Assembly: GCA_034509425.1 (NCBI GenBank)
Contig: JAVTVJ010000988.1
Location: 62,001-126,000 of the forward strand
Source: Eopsaltria australis
Lineage: Eukaryota > Chordata > Aves > Passeriformes > Petroicidae
Direction of reading: 5' to 3'
DNA: 64,000 bases
Shown here: piece after piece, positions 49,879 through 61,151 of the stretch
Layout of the letters: every line of letters starts with the position of its first letter
Position numbering within the stretch: position 1 is the stretch's first letter
Translations under genes and position numbers: made by a program
The notes under the pieces: generated by a model
Seen by the model: the letters and a program-made list of their open reading frames with translations, nothing else
Database searches by the model: none
What the model was told of the DNA's origin: nothing

Positions 49879-50004
49879 ATATTGATGAATGTGAAAACAA
49901 TCCCGATATCTGTGATGGTGGGCAGTGTACCAACATCCCAGGGGAATATCGCTGCCTCTGTTATGATGGGTTTATGGTTTCTATAGACATGAAAACTTGT
50001 GTTG
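49879..50004 (+). CDS. FBN2: FBN2 exon: cbEGF16
   Basis: 42 codons, [12 protein letters not shown], six cysteines, [10 protein letters not shown] and Y-D-G-F-M-V-S. Follows cbEGF15 after a 125-bp intron, the shortest in the window. Acceptor ctcag, donor gtaagt. Equivalent to classical exon 30. Confidence 0.95.
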
Positions 50005-50594
50005 GTAAGTAGCTGTGTGCACCAGATTTGGTGCAAGTCTTAAAAATCCTGCAGCTTGTGTTTCAAGATGCTCTTTCTACTGCATCCTCGAAAATGCAAA
50101 TTGAAATTATGTATATTATAAAAAAATAGCCTGTGTATCTTTCAGTAAGTCCTTAATAATGATCAGACCACATAGTTAAAAAACACTGGGGTGATTTTAT
50201 TATGATGGAACATGTGTATTGAGAAGGGATGAGTTGAGGGACTGAGACAGAGCACTCCAAAAATTATTCTTTGGAAGAAAATCATTAGGATCAGGAATAC
50301 GTTTTAAGAAAATGATTACAAGAGATTCTTGTAAGAAAAAGTTTGCTTCATATTCCTTTAATTAGCTTTCCAATAAAAGGTGAAAACAAGTGGTATTTGT
50401 TTTACAACAAAACAGTGGTATTTGGACTGCACATTTATCCTTACTTGTGTTAGGGAATTTACAGAGTGAAACAGCTGAAATACATTATGTTTAAGGAAAA
50501 TAAATGCCTCATGTAGTAGATATTTTCAACTGAAATGAAGTGTTGCAAAATAACAACAATGTCCAACTAATAATTAATTTATAATCACCCACAG
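50005..50594 (+). other. FBN2: FBN2 intron between cbEGF16 and cbEGF17
   Basis: A 590-bp AT-rich intron with no recognised element. Confidence 0.9.
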
Positions 50595-50720
50595 ATGTGA
50601 ATGAATGTGATTTGAATTCCAACATCTGCATGTTTGGGGAATGTGAAAACACCAAAGGCTCCTTCATTTGTCACTGTCAAGTTGGGTATTCAGTCAAGAA
50701 AGGAGCCACAGGGTGCACAG
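50595..50720 (+). CDS. FBN2: FBN2 exon: cbEGF17
   Basis: 42 codons, [12 protein letters not shown], six cysteines, [10 protein letters not shown] and [11 protein letters not shown]. Acceptor cacag, donor gtaaag. Equivalent to classical exon 31; exons near here recur in human contractural arachnodactyly. Confidence 0.95.
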
Positions 50721-51678
50721 GTAAAGCAGATTTCCAGGAAATGTGTCACATACCTTGGTTGGCTTCCAGGTAAAAATAAATGCACAAATGTTCACAGACA
50801 AGAGATTGGTATCTGTATATATTTATATGTATGAGTATTTCACATCTGCTAGCACCTGCCAGAGTTTCAAATGCAATGCTCCTTTACCAGTATCAATGCT
50901 GAGGGCTGCTAACAAGCTAAATTTAAAGATTTTATCAGTACACATTGTGTGAACACCTGTGTTACAGAACATGGCTTGGGGTGGCAAGGCTGCAGTTGTG
51001 TTGGAAGTATTTATTCAGTGCTCATTTGCCACATGTACCCGGAGGAAGAGCTCATCTCCCAATTCAAACTGAAGGAAATGACCGTGTGGTCTAAGGAAAA
51101 AAACAAGAGGGGGAAAAAAGTAAACAAAAAATCCTTCAACTTGTGCCAACACTTTTTAAAGTTCTGTAGTCACTCATAATCACTCTACATGTTCTTGTGA
51201 TATTTAAGCAGTACCTTGTCTTCTGCATGTTCTCAAGAATCCAGGCTCATGCAAAAGAAGGTGACAGAATTTCTCCTACAATTTGGTGTTTAGGAATCTG
51301 TTCTATAACTACTAAAGCCCTGGGTGTGTAATTATTTTTATAACTGAAAGGTGGCTGTGCATCCAAAGGCCTCATCCAGATTTAGACATAAAAAGAGCAG
51401 CATATTTCATATTTCTGGAAAAGAGCATTAATTTTAAGCTGAAAACCAGTTGTAGGAAAGCAGACTGATTGCCATGTTTACAAACGAAGAGCAAAAATAA
51501 AATGTAATTGTCACTCCTTTTTATTAATACAGAATAAAAGATAGCTTACTTGAATTAGTCTGTGTTCTCAAACATTTGTTTTTTAAAGGACTGCAAACCT
51601 TCACAGTAGAAATATGTAAAAGGAACAGAATTTTTAATATTCTGGTGTAAATGCTGATAGTTTGTTTTGTGCTTTTAG
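50721..51678 (+). other. FBN2: FBN2 intron between cbEGF17 and cbEGF18
   Basis: A 958-bp intron; nothing recognised. Confidence 0.9.
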
Positions 51679-51801
51679 ATGTGAATGAGTGTGAAATAGG
51701 AGCTCACAACTGTGACATGCATGCCTCGTGTGTCAATGTACCAGGAAGTTTTAAATGCAGTTGCAGAGAAGGTTGGGTAGGAAATGGCATTAAGTGTATT
51801 G
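51679..51801 (+). CDS. FBN2: FBN2 exon: cbEGF18
   Basis: 41 codons, [12 protein letters not shown], six cysteines, [19 protein letters not shown]. It belongs to the subtype with a longer gap between Cys 2 and 3 (D-M-H-A-S) and a short last loop, shared with cbEGF19. A long poly-T tract follows within 40 bases of the donor gtaagt. Equivalent to classical exon 32. Confidence 0.95.
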
Positions 51802-52932
51802 GTAAGTATATGGAAAATAAAGCTTTTTTCTCTCTCATCTTCTTTTTTTTTTATTTTTTTTTGGTTTTTTTTTTTTTTTGTGGAAGCATGTAATGTGACT
51901 GTGTGATTAGTCCATTAGAAACAAAGAATTATTCTTCAGTCTGCTGTGCCCTATGGATAGATGGGTATGAAGGACTCTTCTGTTCCACAGATTTGGTTTT
52001 CTAAGAAAATATAATTTTTCTGTCTCAGAAACTTGACTGTGTAACATCTTACTGAATTAACTACATATTTTACAAAGTTTACATACAACTGCTACTAGAA
52101 TGTGCAAAATAAAGAAAAAAAGAAGAAATTAAATGGAATTTGTTTTATGATTTCCTGTCAGTAAGATACTTCCAGTACTTCAAACATTTTTTTTGTAAAT
52201 GTCTTGTAATATATCTAGTTTATAGACCATGATATAAACCAGATTGGTACTGGAGGAGTGGGAAGCCTCTATCTGCTTTTGTTGGGTTGCTGGAGTTGCA
52301 TTTGTCCCCTTGCCTTCATGTTTTAGTTTGATGGGTAAAAGATTGTAATTCTTGCTTTTTGTTTTCAGCACATTTTGGGATCTATGGAAGAGGAGCTTCC
52401 TTTACCGATTAAGCTTTATTGATGTAATATGCTAAAAAATACTGCCATATTATTCTCATATCTTCTTTCTTTTTTTCTTCTTCTTCTTTTACTTTTTTTT
52501 ATCCATATTAACATCCAAGTGATTAGCTTGCATCAGCTCTCACGGGGTTGCATTGTTTTCACTTTCTTCTATTACTTGAGGAGACTTTCTAAATAAGAGG
52601 CAGATTTTTACCTCATTAGGTTTCTTTGGTTCAGTTTTATTTTTTTAACTACTTTTGAATTCAAGCTCTTTAACAGGACGTTAACATCCAAGTAATGAGC
52701 CAACAGAATTCCAACTGTTGCTCAGAAATATTTTGCCCAGTCCCACACGTTTTAATTTAATGGAAGACCTATTAAAATGGAGTCACTACAGATTAACCCT
52801 GTATCATCTAATAATAAATTTGTGTATTTATGGAGACATAAATCATGTTTTCAGCTGTACTGGTTATCTTGGCATTTAGTTGCCACCCAGGTGTACTAAT
52901 TGCTGTGCTGCTGCCTGTATTTTTTAACCCAG
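51802..52932 (+). other. FBN2: FBN2 intron between cbEGF18 and cbEGF19
   Basis: A 1.1-kb intron. It has poly-T tracts at about 51840-51880 and a pyrimidine tract at about 52460-52500. A 13-base TTAACATCCAAGT occurs twice, near 52508 and 52681. Confidence 0.85.
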
Positions 52933-53055
52933 ATCTTGATGAATGCTCCAATGGGACCCAGCGGTGCAGTGCCAACGCCCAGTGTGTGAACAGCCCGGGC
53001 TCCTACCACTGTGCCTGTGCAGAGGGATTCACTGGAGATGGCTTTACCTGCTCTG
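52933..53055 (+). CDS. FBN2: FBN2 exon: cbEGF19
   Basis: 41 codons, [12 protein letters not shown], with an N-G-T N-glycosylation sequon between Cys 1 and 2, six cysteines, [10 protein letters not shown] and G-F-T-G-D-G-F-T-C. Acceptor cccag, donor gtaagg. Equivalent to classical exon 33. Confidence 0.95.
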
Positions 53056-54637
53056 GTAAGGACTTTTCTAACACCTTACTTGTCCCTGGTTGTTTTTCTT
53101 GGTATGGAACCTTTGTGAATTAGACCTAAGCCCAAAGTGCAAGGCGATGAATGTGAAAATGTCATTTAAGATCAAGATTCTTCCTGTCTGCATAAGAAAT
53201 GGTGTCAAACTTGATTGTTCTTTTGATTTGTGTGTCAGTTGGACCCACTGGGTCCATTTGTTTGGTGAAATTCTTGTCTGCAGCTTCTTTCCTCCTCCTC
53301 ATCTTCGTGCCAGTTATTTTGAACATGCATGTCCTGCTTGCAGCACTGCCTCTAGTCTAGAACACCAAATGCCAGCTCTGTTACAGTTCCTCTCTCTGGC
53401 GTCATCTGTTTTACCCTCACTCTATTAGTGGAACAGTATGTTATCATTAGCATAAAAATCTTCTTAAAAAGAAAAACAAACTGCAGTTGAAAAGCAATGC
53501 CCATGATCTCTGTGTTTAAATTAGTAGGTAAGTGCTCACTCTTAAGAATGGACATTGTTATTCACGTAGTGAGTGACTCAAAATAAACTGATATATATTA
53601 AATAACGTGTAAAGATTTTATATTGAATATTAATTTCTGTGTCTTGGGCTACTCTGGTCTTCATTACTCACAGAGAAGAGATGAAACATTGTCTCTGCTC
53701 TCAACTTTTAACACATTGTGTATTTGGTCAGAACATTTAAAGGTTTGAAGAAATGCATCTTAATGGTAGTAAAACCTAGAAAACTACTGAGAATACATTC
53801 ATTATTGGCTAGCTGGCAAATTATAAATAAAAAATTAATTTACAGCTTAGAAACAAGGTTTTCTAATTAGTAGTGTAAGATTTTTTATTTGAGAATAAGA
53901 CCTTCAAATATGACTTGGTTTTGTATTTCAAGTTTTTGGTTCATGAGCACAAAGCTTTATCCCCATACTGAGGTTCTGTGTTTTTCTAAGAATCAGATGT
54001 AATACTAAGTATGGACTAATAAAATTAAGAAATCATAGAAAATTTTTTTTGGACAATCATAAGCATGCCTGACAAAATTATGACTTCTTGTGGTAACTGC
54101 AATGGTGACTGCCCTCCTTTGTCATTCTCTTTCTTTATAGCTCTTTTGGGGCATACTAGAAGAATTCCTAGTGTGCTAGCGGTACTTGTGATGTTCCTAA
54201 TCCCTGAAGAATATTTTCTAAAATGAATATGAAAATAATTTTCTATGGGTGATTGAGGAAAGCTTGCCTTTTGAATGTTTTTTATGTCAAAAATAACACA
54301 GCAATATATACCAGGAGGCAAGTTTTGCCTTTTAAGCAAAGTATTTTAACTTATTTGTCAAGGTTAGTAGTACTGAACCTTAAAAGCTTGCATTATTAAA
54401 AAAAAAATTCATCTGGTAATGAAAAACAACGAGTAAGGAATTCTGGCAAGGTGAAAGGAACAATTTTGGAAATGGTGTTTGCTTTTCTGCATTCTTTCAA
54501 TTTACTTCAATGCATAAATATTCTGTTTTATAACTCCAGTGCTCAACAGCACTGTTACTTTGAACATCATGATATATTTACGTGTCTTTTTGCTGGTGAA
54601 ATTTGTAGTTTCAGAGAGGTTCTCCTGTCTTCTACAG
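53056..54637 (+). other. FBN2: FBN2 intron between cbEGF19 and cbEGF20
   Basis: A 1.6-kb AT-rich intron without recognised elements. Confidence 0.9.
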
Positions 54638-54763
54638 ATGTTGATGAGTGTGCAGAGAATGTCAATCTGTGTGAAAATGGGCAATGCCTGAACGCCCCCG
54701 GCACCTTTCGCTGCGAGTGTGAGATGGGGTTCACTCCTGCCTCTGACAGCAGGTCCTGCCAAG
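54638..54763 (+). CDS. FBN2: FBN2 exon: cbEGF20
   Basis: 42 codons, [12 protein letters not shown], six cysteines, [10 protein letters not shown] and [12 protein letters not shown]. Acceptor ctacag, donor gtgagt followed by a short CTG repeat. The minus-strand frame at 54502-54849 is an antisense shadow. Equivalent to classical exon 34. Confidence 0.95.
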
Positions 54764-56899
54764 GTGAGTTGCTGCTGCTGCTGCCTCAGCTTTGTTCTCT
54801 GATTCTGGGTTGGCTGCTCTAAAGCAAAGAGCAAGCAGCAGGACATCAACCTGGAGCAGAGAAATCACCACATGTTTCACATACAAGAAATTTCTTCAAT
54901 GTGAATTACATTGAAGGCTGCTTTCATCTTTTTAATGATGTTTTCCTGGCCTTCATCCATAAATCCCAGAGCAGAGATATGCCTCAACAATTTCTTTTAA
55001 TTCCTTTTTGTCGATATTGGATAGTATGTGGAAAGTCCTGTGTTACCTTTCTAGTCCAGTTCTATTCCCTTTTGTGTTCTTACACCTTCTGTTGTTGCTG
55101 TTTAATATTGCTGTATACTAGATAAAAATATTCTAGCTGGTGCCCCAAAGTTTTCAACTTATTTCACACTTCATGGTGGAAATGGTGTAACATCTTAGAA
55201 AATTAAAATTCTTTGTGAGATTGAAAACCAGGTTTCAAAATGTAATCTCTAAGATTCAGCCCAGAGCGTGGCATGTTCTAACATCCAGGTATACGTGTAT
55301 GAATCAGACTTCAGAATAACTCAGGTGCTTCTGAGGAAATACCTGTGCCACTGTGTAGTCAGATTTGTTAATCATTACCAAGTGCTGTCAGTCATCTTTA
55401 CTGAATTTCTTGGTGCAGCTCAGTCATATTGCAGTGGTGCCAATGGTCTAAACAAAATCCCCTAATAGATCCAATATATTCCAGCCAACCAATGTTTTGA
55501 AAAGCAATGTAGTTTGAATTTTTGGGTCAGTGTGTTGGAGAATTTGGGTCCAACAATTGAAGAAGTTTGGAGAAACGCTTGATATATTACTGTGATTCCA
55601 GCAGAGATCTGAAAGTATTCCATTGATTAAATTGTGGTGTTGGAGAACTAAAAGACCTGGGCGCTGAATTCTTAGAAGAAGTTAGCTTTTATTTCTTTTA
55701 TTTTGAAGTTGATATGTTAATTTGTCCTATGATAAGGTGAGTTCTTGTATGATTCCTGCAATCAAGGAGCAAAATTCAAAGTCTTAATTTAGCGAAATAA
55801 TTGTAATACAAGTTATTAATCCACTTTCTTCAGAAGTCCCTTGAGACGTCAGTACATCAGCTTCTCAATGACCTGATTTGAAGGTCACTCCATGGCTGTA
55901 CTCCAGGGTATTTAGAAATTTTAATTTCCAGATTAAATTGACTCAGGACTTTTGGATGTTAAGCATTCATTTTCCCTTAAAAATGTGTCTGTCAAATTGC
56001 CCTCAGAAATTAGCCTTTCTCATATGTTCCTATAAAGGGACATTTTATCACTTTTTGACCTCTGGCTGAGGCAACCCAGCCAGGTTAAAAGTAGATATTT
56101 TATTACTGTAATAATTCTAATACCCCTTCTGCACATCTTGTGCAGTATTAGTTCATCAACAGAGCACTGTGCTTAGAATTTCAAATTAAGATTTGGCTGT
56201 GCTTTGTAAAATGATATTAATGCTTTCCACTTCCCTGTCTGTGCTAAAAATAATTCACTAGTACGTGCCAGAATTGCATTTGCCTTTTCCACAGCTGTTC
56301 TGGCAACTTGAAAGGTCTTGCTGTCTGACAGTACATGGAGGGTTTTTTTTCAACTCTTATCCTACTTGCCTTTAACTCAGATGTCTTTTATAGTTTGTGC
56401 CTAAAATCATAGCTTTGCAGTCTGTGCTGCCATTGTTCAATTCTTTTTTACACTGCAGCTGACAAAATCATCCAATTTTCTGTCAGTGTCTTTCGTCTTG
56501 ATTTCATGCAGGCAGTCCTTTAGATGCATTTTAGCTCATCCGTGTGTAGTTACCACATAACTGTTTTAATGTGAGCTTGAGAAAATCATAGATAATTCTT
56601 ACTTCCTATTGTCCCTGTATTCTTCCTCCAAGGAGATGTAAGTGACTGTTGATACCTACACCCTCTCTCTGTTCTTACTACACTTTCTTTGCAAATACAA
56701 ATTTACAGATAAAAATTTTGTGTAGCATTCTACACAAACTCAAAAATTTTAGTTTTTGAAATATTTTGCATGTGTCTCATTTTGCTTTTGGTAGTATGAC
56801 ACAATAATAACAACAGCAATAAAAACAATCATAATAATAATAATAATGTATTAATGCAGTAATGCTATCTGACTTTCTGTTTTTAATATATTCCTTCAG
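54764..56899 (+). other. FBN2: FBN2 intron between cbEGF20 and cbEGF21
   Basis: A 2.1-kb intron with an AAT/AAC-type repeat at 56803-56848, about 50 bases before the next exon. Confidence 0.85.
56803..56848. repeat. (AAT)n/(AAC)n microsatellite
   Basis: Imperfect AAT, AAC and ATA units close to the branch-point region of the cbEGF21 exon. Confidence 0.85.
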
Positions 56900-57022
56900 A
56901 CACTGATGAATGCTCCTTCCAGAATATCTGTGTGTTTGGCACCTGCAATAATCTCCCAGGAATGTTTCATTGTATCTGTGATGATGGCTATGAACTGGAT
57001 AGAACCGGGGGAAACTGCACAG
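56900..57022 (+). CDS. FBN2: FBN2 exon: cbEGF21
   Basis: 41 codons, [11 protein letters not shown], six cysteines, [10 protein letters not shown] and [11 protein letters not shown] at the end is a nominal sequon at a disulphide cysteine. Acceptor ttcag, donor gtaaat. Equivalent to classical exon 35. Confidence 0.95.
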
Positions 57023-57233
57023 GTAAATCATTGCTTTTCAGAAATACATCAGCAAAAAGCATGGCTTTTTCAATACGCAGTTGAACAAAGTTTATTTGTA
57101 GTTGTTTGGTGAATTATTTGTAAAACTTTCCTTCAGTTTCAGCTAAAATTCACTTGCATTTTATATTTTAGAAAGTAAAATTATTCTTTTCTGTCCAATG
57201 AGCAGATTTATGAGTGTGGATTTCCTATTTTAG

Positions 57234-57356
57234 ATATCGATGAATGTGCTGATCCCATTAATTGTGTTAATGGTCTTTGTGTAAACACTCCTGGAAGATA
57301 TGAGTGCAATTGTCCTCCAGACTTCCAGCTGAATCCTACGGGAGTGGGTTGTGTGG
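57234..57356 (+). CDS. FBN2: FBN2 exon: cbEGF22
   Basis: 41 codons, [11 protein letters not shown], six cysteines, [10 protein letters not shown] and P-P-D-F-Q-L-N-P-T. Last of the twelve-domain rod, packed against TB4, where calcium binding is known to be tight in FBN1. Short introns on both sides (211 and 281 bp). Acceptor tttag, donor gtaagc. Equivalent to classical exon 36. Confidence 0.95.
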
Positions 57357-57637
57357 GTAAGCAAAAGCTTCCTGAAGTATCACTTTAGAAATCACTGCTT
57401 TTGTGCAAGTAAGGGTAGAAAAATAATAATTCCACAATTCTGCATATCCTGTTATGTAGTTTTTTAGTGTTGTCTCTCTTGACATCAATAACTGTCAATG
57501 TTCGTGAAGTACCAATGACTTCAGGAGCAGAATGTTAACTGAATTCCTCCTCCTGGATATGAAATTACAGCCGAATGCCTGCTGTTCTTTGCCTGGGTCA
57601 TTGTATGCAGCTGCAATCAAGTGTTCTTTTTGTGCAG

Positions 57638-57799
57638 ATAACCGTGTGGGCAGCTGCTACCTGAAGTTTGGACCAAGAGGGGACGGGGGCCTGTCCTGCA
57701 ACACTGAGATTGGGGTTGGAGTCAGTCGTTCCTCATGCTGCTGCTCGCTGGGAAAGGCTTGGGGGAACCCCTGTGAGACCTGTCCCCCTGTCAACAGCA
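57638..57799 (+). CDS. FBN2: FBN2 exon: TB4, first part, with conserved RGD
   Basis: 54 codons. [11 protein letters not shown] carries the RGD (57676-57684) at the position that binds integrins such as alpha-v-beta-3 and alpha-5-beta-1 in fibrillins. It is followed by [11 protein letters not shown], the C-C-C triplet and [16 protein letters not shown]. Seven cysteines here; the eighth is in the next exon. Acceptor tgcag. The exon ends on A before gtaagg, so the split codon is Thr instead of the usual G-start codon. Equivalent to classical exon 37. Confidence 0.96.
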
Positions 57800-58795
57800 G
57801 TAAGGAAATGTCCTCATGCTCTCCTGGTGCTGCCTTATTTTAGATGGGATGGGAAAAGTATTTAAAATCTTTTACTGTGTTGCTGTACATTCATCATTGG
57901 AGGCAGTTTCCCTGACACTGTCAGAGGAACAGGTGTGCAGAGGGGTGGACCTGAGCGTCAGAGACCTGGCCTTGAGTCTTCTGTGACTGACTTAGTTCCT
58001 GTTCTCACAGTACTAAATCCATGCTACCTTTAGAAGGCACTTCCTACCAGACCTGGTGATATTTTAGGTAGTTTTGGGCACTTCATTTTGCTATTGCTAT
58101 TCTCTCATTAAAAAAAAAAAAAAAAATTAAGCAATTTGCAGATAGGAATGGAAAAGAGTGCATAAATCTGCTGGGCATTTTTGCTCAGCAACTCCATGCT
58201 GATGGGGAAATAAATTAATGATGCTTAGAACTCAAATCAGGGCTTTAATTTGGAGGGCTTCATTAATCTCCAGAGAAGAGTGTTGATAACTGTTGTGAAT
58301 TTATGTCTAAGTCACTCTTGAGTACTTTCAAAGCTGTTACCTAATACTAGTTATCAGCTTTGTAGAGTTTTGAAGTCCTTTAATGAATAATGTAACACAA
58401 ATGTCAAGTATGTTGTTTTTACAGCCTCATAATAGTAGGAATTCCAAGTTTAACACTTATCTTTATCAGTAGCATACTGACATTTCATATTAAAGAACTA
58501 ATCAAAACAGAAAATACGTGCCTCTGTAAGGACACAGTATGAAAAAGATCAATATTGTGCCTGCCTTAAGAGTATCAGAAGTTACGGTAATAAAAGAAAG
58601 CAGAACTCCTAATCTTACATTGTTTTGCCATTAATCTAACGCACTTGGGTTATTTACTGTGAGTAGGTCAAAAAAGTAGAAACCAAATTACTGTAGAGAA
58701 GAACACTCTTTAAAAATACAAGTGAAATTTTATGATTCTGTTGTCATAATTTTATTTTTTATGAGTCTGACATGATGTCTCTTGTTACACTTCAG
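57800..58795 (+). other. FBN2: FBN2 intron within TB4
   Basis: A 996-bp intron with an A-tract at 58110-58126. Nothing else recognised. Confidence 0.9.
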
Positions 58796-58864
58796 CTGAA
58801 TACAATACTCTCTGTCCAGGAGGAGAAGGATTCAGACCAAATCCCATCACTATTATTTTAGAAG
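58796..58864 (+). CDS. FBN2: FBN2 exon: TB4, last part
   Basis: 23 codons: [10 protein letters not shown] with the eighth TB4 cysteine, then [12 protein letters not shown] linking to cbEGF23. Acceptor ttcag, donor gtgagt. No ATG, so it is invisible to start-based open-frame searches. Equivalent to classical exon 38. Confidence 0.94.
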
Positions 58865-60361
<1,497 letters not shown>

Positions 60362-60487
60362 ATATTGATGAGTGTGTTGCACACCCTGGTGTCTGTGGTC
60401 CTGGCACCTGCTACAACACCTTGGGGAACTACACCTGCATTTGCCCACCTGAATATATGCAGGTGAACGGAGGACACAACTGCATGG
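60362..60487 (+). CDS. FBN2: FBN2 exon: cbEGF24
   Basis: 42 codons, [12 protein letters not shown], six cysteines, [10 protein letters not shown] with an N-Y-T glycosylation sequon. P-P-E-Y replaces the usual G-[FY] after Cys 5, a feature shared with fibrillins at this place. Acceptor tccag, donor gtatgc. Equivalent to classical exon 40. Confidence 0.95.
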
Positions 60488-60998
60488 GTATGCAAAATAT
60501 CATCTTTCCTAGAACTGCAAGAATATCAGACTGTTTGAGGGCCAGACCCTATGCTTTGTATTTATTTTGACTGCTTTTATCTCTCAGTTGTGTCATGTTG
60601 TCAGGAAAGAGATCCCTGTGACTGCCATGCAGCATTCAAGGGCTCTTACTCCCTAACAGGGCTCACTGTTCACTGGTTTATTTGATAATTTCCAAATGGT
60701 GGGGTTTACCATACAAAGGGCTTTCATGAGTGTGTACACTGTGTTTGTGATTTCTTAGAGTTTGACTTTTTCCCCCTTGTGTCTTTAAATGAGACAGAAA
60801 ATACGTCACATAAGTCTGAAACAAAGACTGTAGATTACATCAATCCTTACATAATTTTTGAATGCCTGTGTTTATGTAAGCATTCAGGAAACAGAGTTAA
60901 CGAATCATTGTCTGGCTTGGTAGGGGGTTGATATTTACATAATACCATAATTATCATAGTGTTGGTTACTTAATAAGTGGTTCTTTTCTCACACCCAG
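60488..60998 (+). other. FBN2: FBN2 intron between cbEGF24 and TB5
   Basis: A 511-bp intron; no element recognised. Confidence 0.9.
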
Positions 60999-61151
60999 AC
61001 ATGAGGAAAAGCTTTTGCTACAGAAGCTATAATGGGACCTCCTGTGAGAATGAACTGCCTTTCAATGTGACCAAAAGGATGTGCTGCTGCACATACAACA
61101 TTGGGAAAGCCTGGAACAAACCTTGTGAACCGTGTCCAACTCCAGGAATGG
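60999..61151 (+). CDS. FBN2: FBN2 exon: TB5, first part (last exon in window)
   Basis: 51 codons of the fifth eight-cysteine domain: D-M-R-K-S-F-C-Y, then Y-N-G-T-S-C and F-N-V-T-K (two N-glycosylation sequons), C-C-C, and [15 protein letters not shown]. Seven cysteines are present; the eighth would lie in the next exon, which I could not find before the end of the window. In FBN1, TB5 mutations cause geleophysic and acromicric dysplasia. Acceptor cccag, donor gtaaaa. Equivalent to classical exon 41. Confidence 0.95.
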
